DNA of 64,000 nt from Gautieria morchelliformis (lineage: Eukaryota > Basidiomycota > Agaricomycetes > Gomphales > Gomphaceae), in NCBI GenBank assembly GCA_015179125.1, contig WHVA01000472.1, positions 1-64,000 on the forward strand, given 5' to 3'. Both the position numbers and the translations under genes were made by a program. Position 1 is the first letter of the stretch; each line of letters starts with the position of its first letter. The notes beneath the pieces were generated by a model. That model was not told where the DNA came from and made no database searches. It worked only from the letters and a program-made list of their open reading frames with translations. This document shows positions 1-9,139 of this stretch, piece after piece.

Positions 1-1065
1 TATTCTGGCGAAATCCTTTTGCCTCAGGGTCCTGGCCTTCTAAGAGCTGTTTCAATGGCTGAGGGGGCTCTGGCAGGTCTTCCAGCTGCACCTTTCCTTC
101 ATACAGCAATCACCAAATCTGGGCCGCACATTTGAGGATTTCTGCAGACGTTCTGCCTCCAGTGTAATGCTCCACAGTCAGGGCAGGGAATACCATGGAC
201 CCAATCATGACGCTGCACATCTGCCTCAATTATTCTAGAGCGACCCAGTGGAAGAGGAGGAGGAGGTCGCTGAGGACGCTGCCGAGGTACAGGGAGCGGC
301 TGAGGAGGTGCAGGGAGCGGCTGAGGAGGTTCAGGGAGTGGCTGGGGAGGCTGGGAGGTGCAGGAGCAGCTGAGGAGGTGCAGGGAGTCGCTGAAGAGGC
401 CGCAAAAGCGCAGGGAGTAGCGGCGGCATTGGTCTTATTGCATTGGCCTGAGCACGCAATGCTGCCATCCTGCAGAACCTACTACAGGAGGATTAGCTGC
501 CTGTCTACCCTTCCCAATTGCTGCAATATAGCAGACTGCTCAGCAGCCTGAGCACGCAACTGTGCAATTCCTACAGAACCAACCACAGGAAGATTGGGAG
601 GTGGCTGTATTGGCTCCTGCCTGTATCTTCTCAAGGGCTGTGCTGGCTCAGCAGCCTGAGCACGCAACTGTGCAATTCCTGCAGAACCAACCACAGGAAG
701 ATTAGGAGGTGGCTGTATCGGCTCCTGCCTGTATCTTCTCAAGGGCTGTGCTGCTGGGATTGCTGCTAACTGAGCACGAAGGGCTGCCACCTGCTGTCCA
801 GGACTGGGATCAGAGGACGTAATGGCTCTGCAGCAGGTTGTTGAAAAGGATCAGCCACATTGCTTCTAGGAGGAGGGTGAGGGATGGCAAAAGGAGGTGG
901 TGGAGGGGGTGGCTGGTTCCGAGCTCTGGCAGCAGCCACAGCAAGGGCACGCACTCTCCGATCAGTAGGCGACGTCATACGACCCTCCTGCTCCTCCCTC
1001 GCCCTTTCACGCTCCTGCTGACGATTTCTCTCTGGAGTAGAAGGATCCCTGAGAAATGCAGGCAT
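1..1065 (-). pseudogene. Helitron Rep-helicase N-terminal region, frameshifted
   Basis: The minus strand encodes the N-terminal, low-complexity part of a Helitron replication initiator. It starts with a conserved block (PSTPER, then a Glu/Arg-rich stretch and MTSPTDRR) and continues into Pro/Gln-rich sequence. The frame breaks near 790-815 and again near 480: similarity to the family A element at 23491 continues in other frames. A CAG-type splice acceptor precedes the PSTPER block, as in the plus-strand copy, which suggests that an upstream exon supplies the true start. No catalytic motif lies inside the window because the element is cut at base 1. I call it a pseudogene because of the frameshifts. 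Confidence 0.75.
541..756 (-). repeat. Two tandem 108-bp units inside the Rep N-terminal region
   Basis: Two adjacent, nearly identical 108-bp units (541-648 and 649-756) encode a 36-residue Pro/Gln/Arg-rich module twice. The plus-strand family A copy has diverged versions of the same module. The period is a multiple of three, so expansion keeps the frame. Confidence 0.85.
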
Positions 1066-1806
1066 AAGCTTAGAGGAACAATCAAGCTACCCCACTTCAA
1101 CTTACATTTGCAAGCAGATGCTGTTGTTGTTAATTTTTCTTGGGCAAAGTCAGGGGAATTTATTAATTTCTAATTAAATCAATGTCAGACAGCTCACACC
1201 AGACCACAGAGAAATACATACATACCAAGGAAGGGACAGGGAGTCTGTTTGTTAGGCAAAGTCACGGGAATTTATTAATTTCTATTTAAAAAAATAAAAT
1301 AAAAAAATGTCAGATGGCTCACACCAGACCACAGAGAAATATATGTACCAAGGAAGGGATGGGAAATTTTTTTGATGAAAATATCCAAGTCTTCTTTGGC
1401 TATCCAACTGGAATAATTCCAGTAAAAGGTCCTGGTCCTGGTCCTGGGGAGATGTCTTCTTCAGCCACCAGTAGTGCAAGTCAACACTGAAAGAACTGCA
1501 ATGCAATTGTGGCTCCCTCTAAGGCAGCCTGGGATGACTACCTGGCTCCTTAGCAGAGAAAAGCTGCCCCAATGAAGGGGTCAACCCCAATAGTTCACTG
1601 CAGAGACCTCCCTGGGAAGAGATCTTTTGTGTACTACACTATATAGGCTATCTATTAATTCAGTCTCACGCAATTTTTATTCTATCTAGTAGTGGGCAGA
1701 GAGGAGAGGAGAGGAGGGTGGTGGTGGAGTGCGCAAAGCGGCTGGCTGCGCAGCGATCTGCCAGCGCAGCGCTGCTTTGAGCGCCTGAGCAGACCGGCCT
1801 AAACCG

Positions 1807-1904
1807 CTCGCGGCTGCGCCGCTCGCACGCTCCAGAACGCTGCGCAGCGCTGGAGCCGGAAGAGTGGCGCAAACCGCTGGTGGGGCTCGCGGCTGCGCCG
1901 CTCG
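1807..1904 (-). repeat. Helitron subterminal GC motif, two copies
   Basis: The 19-bp motif CGAGCGGCGCAGCCGCGAG (minus strand) occurs at 1807-1825 and again at 1886-1904. Its core GCGGC-GCA-GCCGC can form a hairpin. The same motif lies 80-100 bp inside the 5' end of the other three Helitron 5' ends in this window, so it is a family feature. A role as Rep-binding or promoter element is inference. Confidence 0.75.
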
Positions 1905-2189
1905 CGCGCTCCGCTGACAAACTAATGACCAAGCATTGGTCAGCATTTGTCAGCGCGCCCACAACCTCCCACCGTGCTGCTTTCACCTATAGGAACTAGT
2001 AGTGACTAATATATTGTTAAGTCGCTGCTCTCCAAATTTTTCCAAGTTCAGCCCGGGAACGAGCAATCATATGCCCTTGCATGTGTTGCCGCGTGGCCAC
2101 ACATGGCTGAAGTCTGATCGGGATCAAGCGTCGGTCTGATTTATCCGTACTATGACAGAATCCGACAACCGACGATGTGGGGTTACCCT

Positions 2190-2303
2190 GGGTACTCGTG
2201 ATCCTATGTTGAAGATTGAGGACATGGGGTTGCAGAAGATTGAACCCAGCCCCAGGTATTTAGACGTCCGCGGCGCCGACATCATCGTAGATCACGAGTA
2301 CCC
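2190..2303. repeat. 14-bp perfect inverted repeat
   Basis: GGGTACTCGTGATC at 2190-2203 is matched by its exact reverse complement at 2290-2303, leaving an 86-bp loop. It lies between the Helitron fragment and the GNAT gene. It could be a small MITE-like relic or a chance hairpin. No flanking duplication was found. Confidence 0.6.
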
Positions 2304-2438
2304 ACTAATGTCTAGGAGTTGGCGCTTCTATATCAGACTAGCCTACATATTCCGACCACGATTACCAAGCCCTAAAACGCGGTGAATTATGCCTAAAGAT
2401 TTATGAGGTATTGAACCACCCCTAGAAGTCCGCAGGGG

Positions 2439-2622
2439 CGCCAGTATCGGAGCGATTCGCATCATGAACTGATCCGTTTCCTACTCGGTGATAGCAGAGG
2501 GAGGGCCCGAAACCCCTTGCTGCGGCGGGGTGCCAGTATTAGTATCGGAGCGATTCACATCATGAATTGATCCGTTTCCTACTCAGTGATGATAGTAGAG
2601 GGAGGGAGGGCCCGAAACCCCC
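2439..2622. repeat. Tandem duplication of about 90 bp upstream of the GNAT gene
   Basis: Two copies of a block containing GTATCGGAGCGATTC, CATCATGAA, TGATCCGTTTCCTACTC and GGAGGGCCCGAAACCCC lie at about 2439-2517 and 2529-2622. The copies differ by a few substitutions and short TAG/GAT and GGGA insertions. The block ends roughly 90 bp before the GNAT start codon, so it probably lies in its promoter or 5' leader. Confidence 0.8.
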
Positions 2623-2713
2623 GCTAAGCCAAACTCCTGTTTCTGGCAAAAGCTACATATACTTAGATGGCGGCACTATCACTCGCTATTTGAGAGAGCT
2701 CCCACCCTAAGCC

Positions 2714-3720
2714 ATGGCAGAAATTAAGGTCCGGCAACTCACAAATCCAACACGTACGTTGTTCCATTTTTCAACTTCATGCAGCCGTTGACCAAGATAC
2801 AGCGGCTGAACTGGACACCGCCGCCGCGGTCCTTGCTAAGGCTTTTGAATCGGGTGAAATCTCACCAAGATTCTGCTCGCACCTTCCAGTAACCTCTTGC
2901 AGACAGCTTCGTTACTGCCTGTATCGGCGGTAACCAAGACTTCAGCATACCATTCCAGCGATCAATGATTTCTGCTACCGCTGTGGGAGGCGGCGAACTA
3001 TATGTGGCAAGCTATGGAGAGCACGACATTGCAGGTGTGGCCGGGTGGTTTGGTCCAGGCACTGGGTTTATGAATACGTTCGTCAGCCATGCGTCCTACT
3101 GTGTATCTGTGCTGAGTCGGTAAATACATTGTTTCTAACAGTCCGGAGCAAGGTGAAGCAGGCTTCAATGCCCTGATGGCTAGCTTTTCGCCAGACCTTA
3201 TGAAATGGTGGACGGAATATGTATGTCTTCATGGGGCTTGATGTCAGATTCCGCACTAATTGTTTACCTCTTCTGCAAGTTCCTCCCTAAATATGAAGTT
3301 CAAACAACTACGGCCTTAGGAGAGGGTACCAAGCTTGCCGCTTGGCACCTGCAGATCATAGGAGTGCTTCCTGAACATCAAGGTAAAGGTATTGGCGGTG
3401 CCCTTGTAAGGACCGTGGAGTCCAAGGTAGAATCCAAGTTTGAATTTGAATCTTCCTAACGTCGTCCGTCGCATAAGGCATTACCCAACGGTGTAGCTTG
3501 TTGCCTGGAGGCTGTCAATGACGCAATTGTAAGATCTCAGTATTCCGACATCCTTCGCGATGGCATGATAACTCATTAACTCATAAAATTTTTTGACCAG
3601 GTGCCGATTTACGCACATTGGGGATATGTCGACAAGGGAGAGGAGCATTACGAGAGTCTCGCTGGGGGGTCGTTTCCCACGTACGTGATGATGAAGAGCC
3701 CTCCTGGCAATGCTGCATGA
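2714..3720 (+). CDS. GNAT-family N-acetyltransferase, multi-exon
   Basis: The reading begins at the ATG in GCCATGG (2714) and ends at TGA 3718-3720. It needs about six short introns with clean GT-AG borders, for example 2754-2783, 3061-3124 and 3531-3600. The spliced protein starts MAEIKVRQLTNPTP and contains the GNAT motif A region (IIGVLPEHQGKGIGGALV, with the acetyl-CoA pyrophosphate loop QGKGIG at 3380-3397). It finishes with a YAHWGYVDKGE segment like the C-terminal strand of fungal GNAT enzymes. Such proteins transfer an acetyl group from acetyl-CoA to an amine; the substrate cannot be told here. All junctions keep frame and no stop is met, so the gene appears intact. A tandem duplication sits just upstream. 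Confidence 0.85.
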
Positions 3721-4230
3721 ATATGGCCATGGATCGCTATCATGATGTACATCCCCGACTCCGACTGAAGGGGGGGAGGGTCTGTCGACACAACCTCGTT
3801 AGGATTTCAACGTTCCCGGACAGATTATGTTACTTGTGTATCTGTTTCTCCTTTTTCTCTTTACTCTGCATCATCTCATGATGAGCCCGAGATAGTGATT
3901 GTACGTGATTTTTTCCGTTATCACGGGCTACGAAGGCCGTCTTTTTTTTTATTTTTAGTACAGCTCCTTTTATATGCTTTACACCATTTTCTGCTGTCTA
4001 CACAGGCGGACCTTAAGATAGACTCAGTATGATGGCTAATTTCCTATACCCCGCGTGTGAATAAAGTTGCCACCAGCCTGAGCTCGGTCGAAGCCCGACC
4101 CTAAACCCCGAAAATGAGTCCAGTGCAGGTTGGAGCTCAGACTGGGCGTCTCACGCTGTGGTTCCTACTGGGTCTCGGTCGGTTCTCAGCCTGCGCTTGG
4201 GCGGATCGTACACCCAGCTCGCATGCTTGG
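3721..4230. other. Intergenic, no gene seen
   Basis: This holds the presumed 3' untranslated region of the GNAT gene (T-rich, 3840-3990) and the upstream region of the next gene. I see no further coding, RNA or repeat feature. Confidence 0.5.
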
Positions 4231-4619
4231 GGGAGCACATGGAGTCTACTTTCGGGAACAATCGGATACCGTCCCTGGGGCAGTCCTCGCACACGCACAT
4301 GGCCATAGGTCCGGGGCCCAACTTGCGCGATCCTCAGTGTAAGTTCGGTCGTCTAGATGTTTGACACGTCTCACTCGCACTGACTCCGTCTGAGCAGGGT
4401 GGCGTCCTGATGGCAAGGGCAAATGGCAATGCCAGGCTTGCCAAGATGCGCGGTGGCGTCCAGTGCGTCAAGCCAGCATCCACGAGGACTCAGACGTCCA
4501 CAGGTGCAACCTGGCATATAAGCAGGGCTCGACGGGGCTGACCTATAGCGGGGACCTTTCGAGCCCCTCCGTCGGCGCGGCTGACCCCATTGACCTTGCA
4601 ATCGACGAAGGGCACGACC

Positions 4620-4785
4620 TGTCAGCGCAGAGCCTGAGTTCGAAGGAGGAACGGATGAGATTGGGATCTATAGTACACAAACATTACTACGTACCTGAGT
4701 TCGAAGGAGGAACGGATGAGATTCCCCTCCTTCGAACTCAGATTGATTAGCTAATCGACTGCGGCACGTGACTCGACGCGCAACA
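4620..4785 (-). repeat. copia 3' LTR, with a 61-bp internal insertion
   Basis: This LTR matches the 105-bp LTR at 9035-9139 except for 61 extra bases. The segment at 4633-4662 is repeated at 4694-4723, and 31 bp of unrelated sequence lies between the copies. The LTR carries a 16-bp inverted repeat (CTGAGTTCGAAGGAGG and its complement) around a 15-bp loop. Confidence 0.9.
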
Positions 4786-4812
4786 CACCCCCTTGACGCT
4801 GTCGGTTTGCCC
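4786..4812 (-). other. copia polypurine tract region
   Basis: On the minus strand a purine run AAGGGGGTG lies immediately before the 3' LTR and after the polyprotein stop codon at 4813. This is the expected place for plus-strand DNA priming. Confidence 0.7.
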
Positions 4813-7800
4813 TCAGAAAAGTCCCATGGCGCGACGGTGTCGCTCCACCAACTCGCGGGATAGTGCCTTGGTCAGTAAGTCCGCGGGCATGCTGCTCGTG
4901 GGCTCATAATCAACTTGGATGATCTTCTGCGCGACCTTCTCTCGCAGCCAGAAATACCAAAGATCTAAGTGTTTCATCCGGCCGTGATGTTCGGGGTTCT
5001 TTGCAACCGAGAGGGCGGATTGGTTGTCGATGAAAAGGTGAGATGGCTCCTCGACTTCGTAACCGAGCTCGCTCAACAAACTTCGTAACCAGACAATTTC
5101 TGTTCCTGCTAGGACCGAGGCGACAAACTCTGCCTCCGTTGTGGATAGGGTGACTATGCTCTGTATTTTGCTGGCCCAGCTGATAGCTCCAGTCCCTATC
5201 TTTGCAAGGAAGCCTGAGGTCGACCGGCCGTTATCAGGGTTCCCTCCATGGTCCGCGTCGGTCCAGGTCAGGAACGATGGGGTCGATTCACTGGGCGCGA
5301 AGGTGAGTGCCAAATCGACTGTTCCTTTCAGATAACGCAGGAGATATTTCACAGCCGTCCAGTGCGCTGGGCCTGGATTCGAGTTGAACCGTGCAAGGCA
5401 TCCGACGGCGTAGGCAATGTCGGGGCGCGTTGCGATGGCAAGGTAATTCAGTGCTCCAACTGCATTCAAGTATGGTATGTCTCTCATTTCTTCTGCTTCT
5501 TCTGGGGTTGATGGACCCATGGTTGCGCTCAGTTTCAGACCCGGCGTCATGGGCGTGAAAACTGGTCGGCAATCTGACATTTGGAACCGACTGAGGATTT
5601 CTCGAATATATTGTTTCTGTGAGAGCTTCAACGTCCTCTGTGATTGATCATACTCCACTTCCACGCCTAGCAGTGACGTTGTTGGCCCCAGGTCCTTCAA
5701 CTTGAATATTTTGGCCAGTTTGCTTTTTACCCTGTCTAAGTCCTGTTTTGAGTTGGACACCAGAGTTAAGTCGTCAACGAAGACAGGTATGATGACTTTT
5801 ACCCCATCGCTCGTCCAGATATATATGCTCAGATCGGATTTTAGGTGTCTGAATTCCATCCCTTCTAGTGCTGCTCCGAGCCTCTCATACCATAATCTTC
5901 CGCTTTGTTTCAGCCCATACAGCCCTCTCCTCAATTTGCATACCCAATCTGGTCCACCCTGATGATATCCCTCTGGTTGTGTCATGTATATCTTTGCGTC
6001 GTCATCCAGGACTCCGTTTAAGTAGGCGTTCGATATGTCAACGGACTCTATGTGCGCTCCTTGAAGCGCTCCCTGAGCTAGTATTGTGCGCAGGGCTGCC
6101 CAACGTGCGGTAGGAGCGAACACTTCATCGTAGTCGATCCCCGGTCGCTGAGTGTATCCCTTTGCTACCACACGGCTCTTATACTTGTCTAGGGATCCGT
6201 CCGAGTGAAGTTTGATTCGGAATACCCATCGGGAGCCAATGGCTTTTTCACCAGGTGGGAGTTTTACTAGCTCCCACGTCCCATTGTCCAAGAGGGCTTG
6301 GATCTCTGCATCTGTAGAACCTTTCCATAGTGGTGCGTCTGGCCGCCACATCGCTTCTGCGAATGTTTTGGGGACACGGTCATCCTTTGTTGTTGCGTTC
6401 AGTACTAATTCAATAGTATCTGGTTCATTGTAGATGAATTCCAGAGCCTGGACAATTGAGGTGTTAGCCGTTGCACCCCCTTCAGGGTCTGGACTATCAC
6501 GATCGGCTGGGGGTCGTGGTTGGATGAATGGATCATGGAGGTGCCGGTAATCAATGCGGGCAGTATTCCTGCCAGAGCGGCGGGGCTGTGGGGGTGGTGG
6601 AGGTGGAGGCGGGTCGGGGTCGGCTGGTGGGTCAGGCTCTGGAAGGGCGGGGGCATCGGGTTCGGGATCTGGTTCAAGAAGGGGTGGGTGCTCGAGGTTG
6701 ACCTCTGGGGGTTCAAGGTCCTGGACTGGCTGCTCATCCGGTGGAGCTGCGACGTGGTTGGGGTTTGGGACCAAGGTAGGTATGGGTGGATCGGCAGTGT
6801 TGTCTGCGGTAGAAAGACCTGGGAATTCATGTTCGTTGAAAAGGATGTCCCTTGATATGATAATGCGTCTGGTGGTAGGGTCCATGCAGCGCCAGCCTTT
6901 ATAACCATCTTCAAAGCCAAGGTATATGCATTTGCGGGATCTGGGCTGTAGTCCCTTTCTTTCATCCTTTTGAATGTGAATGTGGGCAGTGCAACCGAAC
7001 GTGCGTAGCATGCTGAGGTTTGGTTTGTGGCCGAACCAGGCCTCGTATGGCGTTTTTTCTGTGAGTGCGGAAGTCGGAGTGGCATTGATGATTCGAACTA
7101 GTAGTGTCAGTGCTTCGCCCCACATTGATGCTGGTAGGTGGGCTTGCTGCAGCATTGCGACCGTTCCTTCAATGAGGGTCCGGTTTGTCCGCTCTGAGAT
7201 GCCATTTTGTTGAGGCGAGCCTTTCGTAGTGTGCTCATGTACTATGCCTCGACACTGGAAGTGCTGGTCCCACTTGTGGCCGATGTACTCCCCCCCTTTG
7301 TCGTCTCTGAATCGTTTCACTCTTAAATTTGTCTGGTTCTCTACCAGTGCCTCGTAGGCTCGGTAGGCTTCAAATGCTTCGTCCTTCGTTTTTAGAAGGT
7401 AAACGCATCTGTACCTTGTGCAATCGTCTGTGAATGTGATCCAGTATCGGTATCCAGACAGTGTACGGACTGGGAGAGGGCCGTGTACATCTGAAACGAC
7501 AAGGTCGAGCGGGTTCAGTGCACGGTTCTCACTCTTCTTGGGAAAAGGACTACGGTGTTGTTTTGCAGCGATGCATGGTTCACATATTGTGGGGATGGTC
7601 GCACTAGAGCTTACGCGTATGCCGTCGACCATGCCATGCTTCAGGAGCCGTTCAAGGCGTTCATGACCAATATGTGCTAGTCGCTTGTGTAAGAGTGGCC
7701 GATCCACGATAGGTGAGGAAGTGGTGAGTGCGGATTCTGGATTTGGAATGGTGTCTCCGATTAGAAATCCTGTCCCATTTCGTACGGCTGCATAGAAAAG

Positions 7801-8979
7801 TAGTCTCCCATCCCACGTGAATGAGATACGATCCTTCACAATATTGACTGAGAAGTCGTGATGGGTGGTGAGATGAAGTATGGCGAGTAGGTTATTTTGG
7901 AGATCCGGTACGTGCAGAACTCTCGAGAACATAATATTCCGCGATGCTTGCCCATCAACCTTTGGGGTAAACAAGACTTGCCCCCTTCCAGCTGAGTACA
8001 CAATATCATTCATCGCTAGACGGATGGGTACACGGTAATGTTCATAATTGTGCAGCCAGTGGCGATGCGGGGTCATGTGGCTGGTGGCTCCCGTGTCGGT
8101 GTTCCAGCATAAATCAGGGTTGCTGCTGGGCGACAGTGGGAATGATGACCGCAGACTCGCGTTTCCGGCAAATTCTCGTACGATATCACCTGATGCGTCC
8201 TCAGTCACTTGGTTCGCTCCCCTTTCCCTTTTTCTTTCCTCAACCTTCCGCATGGGCTTGAGCTCTGGATGAGTGGTCCAGCATCGGTCTGGTGTGTGGC
8301 CTCGCTTCTTGCATACGGTGCATGTTTCGACAATAGTTTTCCTTCCTCTGGCCGCGGAAAACGCTCCTGATGGCGTTGCACTCGTCTGACGCCTCAGGTC
8401 TTCGTTCCGAAAGGCTGTGGACACGGTGGTACGGTCGAGCGTGCCAATAAGCAGTAGGGATGAGGTAAAGGCGCCATACTCTGTTTGGTCAAGTCCTGCG
8501 ATGGTTGCGTGTATTCCAATTTGATCAATGACGTTTTGCGCGGTGAGTGTGCTGGGAGCTAACTCTATGAGGTCGTTCGTGGCTGAGTTTGTGCGAGAGA
8601 CATAGTCTGTGAGGGACTCGCTATCTCCCTTTCGTATGCTCAGTAGCTTTTGTATTGCGTGGAAACGAGTGGTTGCGACTTGCGATCGGTGAGCCATTCG
8701 TAGCCTCTTCCACATCTCGGTGGGATCATCCATCGTTCCCTCGATGTGGATGTATTGCCTGTGAGAAAGTGACCTCAATAGGGTGCCGGCCGCTTCTTCC
8801 CTTTTCAGCAACCATCCTTCTGTCTCTCTCCCGTCGGTAGGTCTTATTGAATCTCCAGTGACAATCCGCCATGCGTTGATTGTCATCAGTTTGCCTTGCA
8901 TTGCGATGCTCCACGTGTTGTAATTCGTGCTCGTGAGCCTTACGCTTCTCATGCGGCCTTCGATCTCCGAGTCTGACAT
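4813..8979 (-). CDS. copia Gag-Pol polyprotein, uninterrupted
   Basis: A single 1388-residue frame encodes the whole polyprotein. In order it has: a UBN2-type Gag (about 1-215); a CCHC zinc knuckle CTVCKKRGHTPDRC (about 220-233); an aspartic protease with DTGATSHM (about 295); an integrase with an HHCC zinc domain (HKRLAHIGHERL...CEPCIAAK) and a catalytic core DVHGPL, DDKGGEY, GISERTNRT; a reverse transcriptase starting near 890 with VFVDDL as the YVDD box; and RNase H with WTDADHGG and LSTTEAEF. The order protease-integrase-RT-RNase H defines Ty1/copia. A Pro/Asp-rich linker (about 745-830) separates integrase and RT. There is no frameshift or stop, so it may be autonomous. Gag and Pol share one frame, so no recoding is evident. 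Confidence 0.96.
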   Translation of the reverse strand: MSDSEIEGRMRSVRLTSTNYNTWSIAMQGKLMTINAWRIVTGDSIRPTDGRETEGWLLKREEAAGTLLRSLSHRQYIHIEGTMDDPTEMWKRLRMAHRSQVATTRFHAIQKLLSIRKGDSESLTDYVSRTNSATNDLIELAPSTLTAQNVIDQIGIHATIAGLDQTEYGAFTSSLLLIGTLDRTTVSTAFRNEDLRRQTSATPSGAFSAARGRKTIVETCTVCKKRGHTPDRCWTTHPELKPMRKVEERKRERGANQVTEDASGDIVREFAGNASLRSSFPLSPSSNPDLCWNTDTGATSHMTPHRHWLHNYEHYRVPIRLAMNDIVYSAGRGQVLFTPKVDGQASRNIMFSRVLHVPDLQNNLLAILHLTTHHDFSVNIVKDRISFTWDGRLLFYAAVRNGTGFLIGDTIPNPESALTTSSPIVDRPLLHKRLAHIGHERLERLLKHGMVDGIRVSSSATIPTICEPCIAAKQHRSPFPKKSENRALNPLDLVVSDVHGPLPVRTLSGYRYWITFTDDCTRYRCVYLLKTKDEAFEAYRAYEALVENQTNLRVKRFRDDKGGEYIGHKWDQHFQCRGIVHEHTTKGSPQQNGISERTNRTLIEGTVAMLQQAHLPASMWGEALTLLVRIINATPTSALTEKTPYEAWFGHKPNLSMLRTFGCTAHIHIQKDERKGLQPRSRKCIYLGFEDGYKGWRCMDPTTRRIIISRDILFNEHEFPGLSTADNTADPPIPTLVPNPNHVAAPPDEQPVQDLEPPEVNLEHPPLLEPDPEPDAPALPEPDPPADPDPPPPPPPPQPRRSGRNTARIDYRHLHDPFIQPRPPADRDSPDPEGGATANTSIVQALEFIYNEPDTIELVLNATTKDDRVPKTFAEAMWRPDAPLWKGSTDAEIQALLDNGTWELVKLPPGEKAIGSRWVFRIKLHSDGSLDKYKSRVVAKGYTQRPGIDYDEVFAPTARWAALRTILAQGALQGAHIESVDISNAYLNGVLDDDAKIYMTQPEGYHQGGPDWVCKLRRGLYGLKQSGRLWYERLGAALEGMEFRHLKSDLSIYIWTSDGVKVIIPVFVDDLTLVSNSKQDLDRVKSKLAKIFKLKDLGPTTSLLGVEVEYDQSQRTLKLSQKQYIREILSRFQMSDCRPVFTPMTPGLKLSATMGPSTPEEAEEMRDIPYLNAVGALNYLAIATRPDIAYAVGCLARFNSNPGPAHWTAVKYLLRYLKGTVDLALTFAPSESTPSFLTWTDADHGGNPDNGRSTSGFLAKIGTGAISWASKIQSIVTLSTTEAEFVASVLAGTEIVWLRSLLSELGYEVEEPSHLFIDNQSALSVAKNPEHHGRMKHLDLWYFWLREKVAQKIIQVDYEPTSSMPADLLTKALSRELVERHRRAMGLF

Positions 8980-9021
8980 GATGGGTGGATTTTATATGTT
9001 CTCTTCCTTCGACTAGTGTGC

Positions 9022-9034
9022 GGGGCCCATAACC
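9022..9034 (-). other. copia primer binding site, initiator tRNA anticodon arm type
   Basis: Directly inside the 5' LTR the minus strand reads GGTTATGGGCCCC. Its complement GGGCCCATAACC equals the anticodon arm of eukaryotic initiator tRNA-Met (CAU anticodon inside). Drosophila copia uses the same half-tRNA priming, where an initiator tRNA fragment cut in the anticodon loop primes reverse transcription. There is no gap between LTR and site. The match is seen; its use is inferred. Confidence 0.85.
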
Positions 9035-9139
9035 TGTCAGCGCAGAGCCTGAGTTCGAAGGAGGAACGGATGAGATTCCCCTCCTTCGAACTCAGATTGA
9101 TTAGCTAATTGACTGCGGCACGTGACTCGACGCGCAACA
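9035..9139 (-). repeat. copia 5' LTR, 105 bp
   Basis: This LTR has TG...CA ends and is flanked outside by CGACC (9140-9144), the same 5 bp found before the other LTR (4615-4619). It contains the 16-bp inverted repeat also present in the partner LTR, which could form a hairpin in the transcript end. Confidence 0.92.

Larger units (their letters stand above)
1..1993 (-). mobile_element. Helitron family A, 5' part of a copy truncated by the window edge
   Basis: On the minus strand this stretch matches the plus-strand Helitron at 22444-24460 in the same order: a 5' end with GTGGG and TTGTGGGCG blocks, a GC-rich subterminal zone, an AT-rich leader and the start of a proline-rich Rep-helicase ORF. 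Reading inward from about 1993, the terminus has a TCCTATAGG-like start, preceded on that strand by CTAG. The element runs off the left edge, so its helicase half and 3' hairpin are not visible. The coding part is frameshifted, so this copy is probably inactive. The exact 5' base is uncertain by a few bases. Confidence 0.85.
4620..9139 (-). mobile_element. Ty1/copia LTR retrotransposon, complete and probably recent
   Basis: The element is 4520 bp, on the minus strand, with LTRs at 9035-9139 (5') and 4620-4785 (3'), both starting TGTCAG and ending CAACA. A 5-bp target duplication CGACC flanks it at 4615-4619 and 9140-9144. Next to the 5' LTR is a primer site complementary to the initiator tRNA anticodon arm, and next to the 3' LTR is a purine tract. 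One open frame of 1388 codons fills the interior. The LTRs are very short for the superfamily. They differ by one 61-bp insertion and about one substitution over the common part, which suggests recent insertion. The element interrupts the multi-exon gene described at 4231-12579. Confidence 0.95.

Noticed and set aside
6405..7085. A 226-codon minus-strand frame inside the copia element
   Set aside because: It overlaps the Gag-Pol polyprotein in another frame (over its Pro-rich linker) and has no domain.
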